From Paramacrobiotus metropolitanus (Eukaryota; Tardigrada; Eutardigrada; Parachela; Macrobiotidae), in the NCBI RefSeq assembly GCF_019649055.1, contig NW_026570228.1:620001-684000 (forward strand): 64,000 nucleotides of DNA, in the 5' to 3' direction. Made by a program: the position numbers and the translations under genes. Positions 55,731 to 64,000 of this stretch are shown in pieces. Every line of letters starts with the position of its first letter. Position 1 is the first letter of the stretch. Under the pieces are notes generated by a model. That model did no database searches. It was given only the letters and a program-made list of their open reading frames with translations, and had not been told where the DNA came from.

Positions 55731-58700
55731 CGTTAGGAGGCAGCTGGTTTGACTGCTAAGAGAACTCCCTCTGATGCGCTGCGGTCGAAGAGTTACGAAG
55801 AAATGCCAGTGTGGAAAGTAAAGTAATTCAATACAAAGACCAGGATCAGCGGAGAAGCGGCTTAAATACGCGGCAACCTGCACAACAGCAGTTTGATGAC
55901 AGCTACAAAAGCCGTTTAAAGCGAGCCGAAACTGCGGGATAAAAGTAAGGAATGCGCATATCATTACCAGGTACCTCAGGAAACAATTGCTAATTACTGC
56001 CAAGTTGTGCAATCCCTAACCGTTTTTACGAGGCTTCTATGATATCGTAAACCCTGGTTTCATAATAACAGACTCGTGAAACTGCCTTGCTTATTTACAT
56101 ATGACAACCTAAATTCTGCGTTGTGACTTACATAAACTCACGGGAGTAGGCTGTTTCCGCTTTTCACTGCCGAAAACAAAGCTGTGAATTCTTATTGATT
56201 TAACAAAGTTCTGCTGGCAATCGCCGGCCAACCACGTGTGGACAACCCACCGAATCGGTATCTCTGTAGTTTTTATGGCCATTCTGGCTAGACATACAAA
56301 CGGTTTGTACCGCAATAACGGTGTCACGGCCGGCATTTAGGGAATTGTTTCTCTGCTCTAAGCAGCACTGCTCAGAGCAGCAGGGAAATAAGAAATGTGA
56401 TATTTCTGTATGCTAAAATGCTAAAACGAAATATTCGATGTAGGAGAAACGCCCCTTAGACTGCATCGTAATGTGTGGTATTTTAGGAATCGGAGGTTTG
56501 CAGTTGGTCGTCGTTTTCCGGTGGCATCACCTTAAAGGAAGCACAATTTCAATCAGCTTATTAAATACATGTATATAGCAGCAAACATGTCAAAGTTTTA
56601 CAGTTAGCATACTGTAATATCTGTACGTCACGTGGAGTAAAGTAATAATAGCATGTACAGTAATTCGACACGAACGTATGATACGTAAAACTATGTGTAT
56701 TCATTCAAAATTAAATGAGGAAAAAGAAGTCCTTAACCTTTACGCACAAATAATTCTCAATTAGAAAATGCTTTTAATTTGTGGTCATAAATTACTTCGT
56801 GGTCACGCTGGTGTAGATGTTGATGGTGAGCGCCGATAAAACAACAATTATTTTATTGTTTGTGTGCGAGATTAACTGTATTCAATCCTTAATAAAAAGT
56901 AATTTGTAGGCAATAGTAAGTATTTTGAATAATATGGGGTTTTGTCAGTGTTTGTATACGTAGTAGCCGCAACCCTTTTTGGCGCAGTCATCATGTTGTT
57001 CTAATGAAATCGTAGTGTAATGGCGAAACCAAGTAATTAGTAAGGAAATGGTGGCTTTTGTTTTTATCTGAATATATACATTCCAGTATTTCCACAATAC
57101 CTCACTGTTAGAATATTTTCGAATAAGTAATCCATACATTTGTATATTTGTGCAATCAGTTTTCTTCAAGGTTCTTTTGTCCGCCTCCAAAGCAGGCTTT
57201 TTTCATTTTCAACAACTGTATCCCCGTGGATCCGGAACGGATGTCCTTGATTTATTCATGCATCAATTTCATGATGATTGTACCACGACGCCGGAAGACA
57301 CCCATCCTAGTAACGACGAAATACAACCGAAAAGACTTACAAAATTTCATTTCAGTTTTATTTAGGAGTAATAAAAGAAATTCAATCAATCTAAAGGAAT
57401 CTAAACAGTTAAATGAGACAAAATTAAAATTACAGCCACATGTAGTACAAACTGATCGAGTATTTATTAAAAACAAGAAACACGGTGTATTTTTTAAAAT
57501 TTTAAATAAATGTTTGTCTTTTTTATCGTTTCGGCTGGCTACCGCATGTACATTTTCATTTACATAATTATGTTGTTTCATATTTTAAATACTTTTACAT
57601 ATTCATTCACATATTTGTTTTTGTGGGGCAGATTAATAGAACGATGGTTGTATAGTAAGGTTTGTTTTTATTAATTGCGCTCCGTTAGCAATGTTTTTAC
57701 GTTGGCCGAGCATAGGACTAATTTTACAACGCATTTTTCTTATACCTTCTCCTTTATGGCAAGTCTTCTGTTCTGATAAATGGATATCGTAGTGCAATGG
57801 CGCAATGTCATTCCGGCGTCGATCAGTCTTAGAGTCATTGGTAAAGATGTTCTACGTAAACTTCAAGACATCGTTTACCCGTGATTTTTTATTCATGAAA
57901 TAAGCCGAGCATATCGGAGTATAAATTAATTTACTCGTGTTTATTTCACAGTGTTTGTGTTCAAACATTTTTGATGTTAATACGATTTTACTACAATTTT
58001 AGTCATATTTTTACTATAATTTTCTTTTCCGAGTTTTTTATCTTAGACTTTGATTAATACATTTTAAATAACTAATTTCTTATTAAATTCTTTTTTATTA
58101 ATAATTTTAACAGCCAACGGGAATTTTGGTACGGTAATTAATTTTCTGCTTGTGTTGTTGTGTAAACTGTATAAAGTGAACGTTGATATGTGAATTTCAA
58201 TACTGTACTTAATTGTTGCTGGATTTTTTACCTAAACGTTGACACATCGTTTAAATTTGTATTATTTTATTTTAAAAATGAAAAGAGTACAAGGAGAATT
58301 TAATTAACCTATGCGCACGTGTTTCTTCGTGAAGTCGATTTTAATATAATTATCTTTTTTTATTGTAATTTTCTCATATAGATATTTTCGGCTTCTGTAC
58401 TCGTACACAATTAAGTAAATAAATCTGGTTTAATCTTGCTGCTGTTTCAGTAATTGCGAGATTTCAACGTTCCTCCAGGATCTGTTGTCGTTGAACAGAA
58501 AATGTTGACGCTGTAAGTACTGTAAATTCAGCACTGCAGTTACTGAGTGCAGTAACTGAAACAAAAGTAAAGTTATAATTCTATACAAAATTTCGTACAG
58601 CATACTTATGGTTAATAAGCAAAGAGTGAATCGGTCAGTTAAACGCTTGTACGTACAGTTTCACGTTGTGCCTGACCACCGGTAGTACGTCTCAACTGGT

Positions 58701-58790
58701 TTTTATCCGCCCCAGTATCACGTGCGCAGGCGCTCGTTGATTTCGCGGAAAATCCGTTATCTCTGATGCAGATCGCCACCATTCTACATC
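55731..58790. other. AT-rich intergenic DNA between two genes
   Basis: Divergent promoters for the tectonin gene (left) and the CPEB gene (right) should lie here. A plus-strand ORF pair at 57148-57567 (one frame with RGSGTDVLDLFMHQFHDDC) is AT-rich and unconvincing. No repeat is obvious. Confidence 0.4.
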
Positions 58791-61700
58791 ATGGCGCAGA
58801 AGGCCAACTCCTTTTTCAAGGGTCTGGAGGATTCCTTTCGGGATCTGTCGTTCGACTCCCCTTCCTCCATCGCGTCCCGTTCCCTCCTGGCCAGTTCCCC
58901 GCCGCAGCATTCTCTGGAATTCGGAACATGGGCCAATCCGTCTCCCAGTCCGACGCTGGAACGTGGCGTGCCCGTATTACCTCCTCCGCTGACTCCTCTG
59001 GGACGCTACAACCGTGGAATTCCCAACAGCTCCCGTGCAGCTCGAATGGCCATCCTGCGGGATTCCGGGAACAGTCATGTGGTCTGGAGCGGGACGCTAC
59101 CACCGCGCAACTGTCGCACAAACTCGCCGTTCTCCTGCAAGGTAAAGATTGCTGATAAACTGTGCTGATATCTCAAAATCTCTGTAGTCTAATGCAGATC
59201 GGAGTAGCAGTAGTACGATGACGTAACCAGCCGCGTGATATATTTTAGCGTTCGCTTTGTACTTCCTCCTAATAAACTGTGCTCGAGACGTAAGAATTCT
59301 GTTCACCGTCGTAGTTTTGTTACGATGTGTACGGAAATTGTGCTGCTTCAAATACAGTCTGTACTTCAGATACCATTTCCTTGTTGTGGTTTTGCTCGAT
59401 TGCGATGAACTGATGTTTACGTTCTTCTGTAACACAGTACACGTCATTTGTTTCAGGTATTTTTGGGTGGTGTGCCGTGGGATATCACGGAAACGGACTT
59501 GCAGAAAACGTTCGGAGTTTTTAGCCCACTGCGCGTGGAATGGCCGGGTGTGCACGACCACTCTTCAACGCAGCGTCCAAAAGGTGAGAAAAAATCAAAA
59601 ATGTGCTGAGTATTATGAAAAATTACTTATAGGAGGAATGCGTAGAGTAGAAGGAATCGTAGAGGAATGCATGGTTATTTTATTAATGGGCTTTGCTGTT
59701 AAAATATAAATTTTAAATTCGAATGAATTTGCGTAGAGCGTCTAGTCATACCCGGTACATGCATGCATGCATGCATTCGGTTGTTTTGATTTTGTACAGA
59801 AATGTTTATTAAATTCTTATCTATCGTGAACGTCCAACATAGTTAGAGCAATTCGTAGAAGGTTGATTTTGGTCGAAGACTGGCAGAGAATTATCAGAAT
59901 TATCATAATTTTCGGATTAAATCTGGCCTGCGATTCGGTCTTTATTGTATAATTTTGTGAAATCGTTTTGAATTATTTTTGACAATTTCGCGACAAGTAT
60001 TCCATCATTTGTCACAGTTTGACAATCTGCTTTTTTTACAGGACATCTGTACCTGCTGTTTGAAGACGAGCGCTCCGTGAAGAAGCTGTTGGGCCGTACG
60101 TTGCTCCTACGACGTCCACCACAACCAGCACAACTGGTTCTACCGCGTGGCCAGTCCGCGGATGCTGGGCAAATCTGCGCTGGTCAGCCCGTGGCAGCTG
60201 GCCGATGCCACCTACGCGCTGCACGGTTACGTGCCCACTCCGGGCACACCCTACCGCATCTTCGTGGCCAATCTGCACGGGATGATTACGGCCGAGGGAC
60301 TGGGGCGGATCATGAATGATTTGTTCGGCGGCGTCATCGCCGCCACACTGGACACTGGTAAGCATCATTCAAGAATAACGTAAAAAAAAATTATTCTGTG
60401 CAATGGTAAATGGCATAGGATCGGCGTAACGATATGCAGTTTTAATGAAGCTGGTTGTTGTAGTGCAGTGGCTACCTATCCACGGTTAGCTACGTTAATA
60501 GCGTACTAGTTTGCTAAATATACGTAATTTATTTCAACTTAATTTTTAAAAAAAGGCTATTATTAATTCCTCTCGTGTTTCATATCGGTAGGGTATGTCG
60601 GTAATTAAGGGTAAAAAATTAGCGTTAGCAGTGAACAACGTTTCTTTCGAGACAGATAAAACAGACAGAAAATTACTGTAAATTTTGAAAACGTTTTATT
60701 GACAGATAAGACGGAACACCCATTCGAATCGTGCCGCGTAACCTTCAACAACCCGACTGGCCACCTGAAAGCCATCACCGCGGAGACGCTAGAGATCCGG
60801 ACGGCCAAGTTCACCTGCCAAATCAAGATCGATTCCTACCTGGAGGATGCCGTGTGCAGCACCTGGGGCGTGCAGCCCGGGCAGTATATAACGAAGGTTG
60901 ATATCAGTCCAGTTTCAAGCAGTCTGGTCGTCGGTAATTCTGGAGGCTGCGCGGTTGGCGGTGGTGCGGGGCACGGTGGTGGGCAGTTTTGCCTTGTTGG
61001 TGATGTCGGCGTTGGTGGACAAGCTGGAGACGCGGGAGGGTGCGGAGGAGATGGTCGAGGAGGAGGCCGAAAAAAGCGAGGAGGAGGCCGACGAGGCGGC
61101 GGGACAGTGCCTCAAGCGATTCGCTTTCAATTGAGTAAGAATATCGTAAAATTTCCTGATATCGCTAAATTTTTAATTAATTTTTATTACAATTACGCTT
61201 TAATCTTCCATCTCGTTAAAATAAAAGCCGAAAAAGTTTGCTTCGATCTGATTTGGTAGGATTACAGTGAATTAAAAGAAAGTGTAGCAAATTTTATGCG
61301 GAAAACGTTTTTGCTTCAAATTTTCATTAACTTTTCTGTTTGTTTTTGACACCGGTGCACCACCGATTTCACCGATTTCCAACGTTGTGATTATTTCCTC
61401 ACACCGGTGGAACCCGGTGCAATTTTTCCCAAAAGTCGCACCGAACAGATGTATATTTTAACCGAAAATTCACCGCGATTTTCTCGAATTTTACCGGTGC
61501 ACCGTTGAAAATTTAATGTAACATTTATTGGCTGTTTCTCCGCAGGACAGCACTTGATTCCCCTTTACTTCCCGCAAATTGTGAACGTGAATTGGAACAG
61601 TTTTCCCAGGCCAGACGCGTTCACTATGCTTGGTTACCTTGGCGCCCATGATTTTGATGGAGTGATCGACTTGGGCGTCCCTCCTCGCTTCCATCGGGGG

Positions 61701-62053
61701 ACTGCAGCGCAGGGTTGGGACGTTATTACGTTCCGTCTCCGCCCCGGCCAGACGCCGAAGAGACGTGCCGCCGGCCGCATCGAGTAAGTGCGAATTTTGG
61801 TACAAATTTCTATACAGTGTGCTGTGTGCACATAAAATTATAATAAAATTGTCCTTTTTAATCCTGATTTAAGAAATTACGTTCAAGTGGGCCACCTTGA
61901 ATTATTTTTCTCCCAAACTGTTTCATATTTTTTTATGTAACGTTCTGAGCCTATGTTTAATTGTGGACTTATTGCATTTTCAGTGCATATCATCTCAGCT
62001 ACCCGACCGGAGAAGAACACGCCCCCGTCCTTGTGTACACCGAAGATTGGTAA
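58791..62053 (+). CDS. CPEB1/Orb-type RNA-binding protein, six exons
   Basis: Exons 58791-59141, 59457-59583, 60042-60357, 60706-61134, 61546-61783, 61984-62053, all with GT-AG borders. CPEB proteins bind U-rich CPE elements in mRNA 3' UTRs and control polyadenylation and translation in germ cells and neurons. Exon 1 ends [10 protein letters not shown]...SCK and exon 2 begins [11 protein letters not shown], the CPEB1 signature and RNP2 of RRM1. RRM1 RNP1 is KGHLYLLF; RRM2 has IFVANLHG and SCRVTFNN. Instead of the paired-cysteine ZZ domain, DSYLEDAVC is followed by a Gly-rich stretch and a novel C-terminus ([16 protein letters not shown], ending VLVYTEDW). Exon 3 carries one base too many near 60096-60104 (GTACGTTGCTCC where the left copy has CTACTCC), which breaks the frame between the RRMs. 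Lesion or sequencing error: unresolved. Otherwise about 509 aa. Confidence 0.85.
59757..59775. repeat. (ATGC)n tract in CPEB intron 2
   Basis: About four tandem CATG/ATGC tetramers. Confidence 0.85.
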
Positions 62054-62459
62054 AAACCGAACAGATGTCGGCGCGATTGTCTTTTGAGATACATGGGGCA
62101 GTATGCTGGCGCACGGGAGTAACGGAAACCTAACTAAGCTTAATTTGTACTGAAAGTTAAATTTTATGTCTTCGATATTTTTTCGACAATTTGTTTTAGC
62201 TTGTTTGGCGATACGTGCCAGTGTTAAAAGCCCTTTGCAGATAAGTTTTGTAATGATCCCTGTTAATAATATTTACAAGAAACGGCTTCGGCATTTCTTG
62301 TGGTCTGCGGTCGGGTTCCTTGAATGATTTTGATTAATTTAGTATTGCTGCATTCACTATTTGCGATAACTATGAGCATTAAACAGTAGTGTTACTGTTA
62401 CTTCAGTTCTCCACCACCTATCACGATTTGCGCTCAAGAAAATACGGTAATTTGGTTAC
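62054..62459. other. CPEB gene 3' flank
   Basis: AT-rich, presumably 3' UTR and terminator region of the CPEB gene. Nothing else is visible. Confidence 0.4.
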
Positions 62460-62845
62460 TCGCTGTCTCAGTCGGCGCTGCGTACTGGACAGTACAGGAC
62501 AGTGAAATTGGTCTCTCACTATGTGCAGTGAACAGTAGTGGTACTTCAGTTACTGACCACCACTCGTTTCGTTACGTACCAACCTAGCGAGCGGTACGCA
62601 ATGATTATTTTCAGTAGGTCGGTCACCACTCGCCTACCGGTCTCTGTACACGAGAACAGTGACACTTCAGTCAATATGTGCAGTTCCAGAAGTGATAGCT
62701 CAGTTACTCGTTCGTCACCACTCGTTTGGTTGCTCACTCACTCTGTGCACTGGAGAGTAGCGGTAGTGCGGTTACCTATCGGGCTAGTAATTTGACACTC
62801 AATTTGTACACTAAATAGTAGTGATAGTTCGGTAATTCGTTGATT
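62460..62845. repeat. Degenerate minisatellite, inverted relative to 1140-1935
   Basis: Units read on the minus strand resemble the left-hand array: on the plus strand CTCTGTGCACTGGAGAGTAG, then GGTAGTGCGGTTACC, and variants with CAGTTACTCGTTCGTCACCA. About five to seven diverged units. Confidence 0.7.
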
Positions 62846-63169
62846 CAAACCCATGTGACCGTACCTCCGTGGCTGTAGTCTGCAAATGCATGGACACCCG
62901 TTTTTTTTTAAAAATGACAGTTGATTATGAAGCAGTTTTTATTATTCTAAACTGTTCTTTGAGTCGATGTACGTGACAGCGGTACTCTGCTGTATATTTC
63001 CAATGTGAACAGCCCTTTTTCATTGATTGTGAATTGTGATCATCAATACATTCTAAAAGTAGCCTTTATAATTCATTCCTGACGAGGATGCCGTTAAGGT
63101 GTTTTTTTTTTGTAGGGAATATAAATTTTCCGATCTGAGCAGTGCAATCGGTTTGGCATTTTCTAATCG

Positions 63170-63300
63170 GCCAGGGTCAAAAAGAGGGAGGAATTTTGAG
63201 AGGGAGGAATTTCTGCGTGGTCAAAAAGAGGGAGGAATTTCTGAAGGGAGGGAGGGAGGAATTTTATTATGTTAAAAAATAAGGGAGGAATTTTTTCGAA
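63170..63300. repeat. Purine-rich repeat, AAAAAGAGGGAGGAATTT units
   Basis: GAGGGAGGAATTT occurs four to five times with variable spacing. Confidence 0.8.
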
Positions 63301-63725
63301 GTTCAAATGAAGTACTTAAGGACCTCGAACCCGGGTCCCCGAGGTCGCCACCGAGATTTTCTCATCAAGCTGCGAGCAGCCCGCGTTTCTAATTCAAGAC
63401 ATGTTGAGAGTTCGATGAAACGGAAGTACCAGTGACCTTAAGGTCGCCACGTGACCTTTGGGTCGCCACCGATTTTCATAGTGATTCCTATGCAGTTTGA
63501 CATGTTGAGTCGAATTGAAGAACTCGGGGACCTCGAACTGGGTCCACGAGTTCGCCATCACGACATATACCATATATGCACAGTGTAATGTGCTGAGTCG
63601 AATTAAAGTACTCGGGGACCATCTAACCCGGGTCCTTGAGGTTGCCACCCCGATATGTAACATATATTCACGGTTTGCTATGCTCGGTCGAACTGAAGTG
63701 CTCCGGGACCTGGGAACCGCGCCCC
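63301..63725. repeat. Degenerate hairpin-bearing repeat, about 90-120 bp units
   Basis: Three to four units start TCGAATTGAAGAACT-like and contain GGGGACCTCGAAC, then a GGGTCC(C/A)GAGGTCGCCA-like half that can fold back on it. Units begin near 63300, 63511, 63597 and 63688. The remaining DNA to 64000 is AT-rich with nothing seen. Confidence 0.65.
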
Positions 63726-64000
63726 TCGAATCTGTAGTTGTGTTTTTAACACATTTTTGAATATATTTTTGACTATTATAAAATTATGTCTTCTGATATT
63801 TCTGTACATATCTCTACAGTTTCTGAATATTTCTTCTAAATATTTCTAAATTTTTAAAAACTTATTAAATTTTTAGTTAACGGATGTCCAGATTTCTGGT
63901 TACAGTATCTGAATATATCTAAAAACTGAACTTCCACTCGTAAATGTTTTGCTTTTCATTACCTAAAAGTAAAAACCTTAATTCTTAAGCATCAAAAAGC

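Noticed and set aside
57148-57567. 139-aa plus-strand gene
   Set aside because: AT-driven composition, overlapping open frames on both strands and no recognisable motif.
1-64000. CRISPR arrays, bacterial operons, rRNA or tRNA genes
   Set aside because: The direct repeats are eukaryotic minisatellites without unique spacers; no convincing tRNA cloverleaf or rRNA segment was found.

Overview
The window is a piece of an animal nuclear genome. Genes are sparse and split by short GT-AG introns (64 to about 500 bp), the spacers are AT-rich, and transposon remains are abundant. A CPEB-family translational regulator, an F-box gene family and a secreted tectonin-repeat protein point to a metazoan. 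My guess is a small invertebrate, possibly a tardigrade, but nothing seen here proves it.

Layout. 1-2281: minisatellites and unassigned DNA. 2282-3077: a broken copy of the first exon of a Tudor-like/F-box gene, fused directly to 3159-29940, a second, broken and 5'-truncated CPEB copy. That CPEB copy is torn open by two insertions. A giant Ty3/gypsy LTR retrotransposon (about 3773-27446, 23.7 kb) sits in one intron, and an 0.8-kb hAT-like MITE with an exact 8-bp target duplication sits in an exon. 30-44.7 kb is mostly non-coding, with two pogo/Tigger-like MITEs, a second hAT-like MITE, foldback repeats and a few unassigned ORFs. 44746-47511 is an intact four-exon Tudor-like/F-box gene; 50775-53486 is its decayed tandem duplicate. 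54547-55730 (minus strand) is a two-exon secreted tectonin-repeat protein. 58791-62053 is a six-exon CPEB1/Orb-type gene with two RRMs but no zinc-binding ZZ domain; it has a conserved novel C-terminus and one frameshift.

The most unusual object is the retrotransposon. It has LTRs of only about 300 bp and a primer-binding site matching the initiator-Met tRNA 3' end. Its large gag (coiled coil, capsid, zinc knuckle) is followed by what looks like a textbook -1 frameshift signal: GGGAAAC, 5-nt spacer, 12-bp hairpin. A full pol (protease, RT, RNase H, integrase) follows. Downstream of pol lie about 9 kb of extra same-strand coding sequence: a roughly 2,500-codon broken reading frame (ORF3) with P/Y/G-rich, coiled-coil and possible winged-helix segments, and a roughly 550-codon ORF4. 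This copy is dead: it has several in-frame stops and frameshifts, and Val replaces the second catalytic Asp of integrase. Size and plan recall giant Ty3 elements such as planarian Burro and plant Ogre, but I recognise none of the extra proteins.
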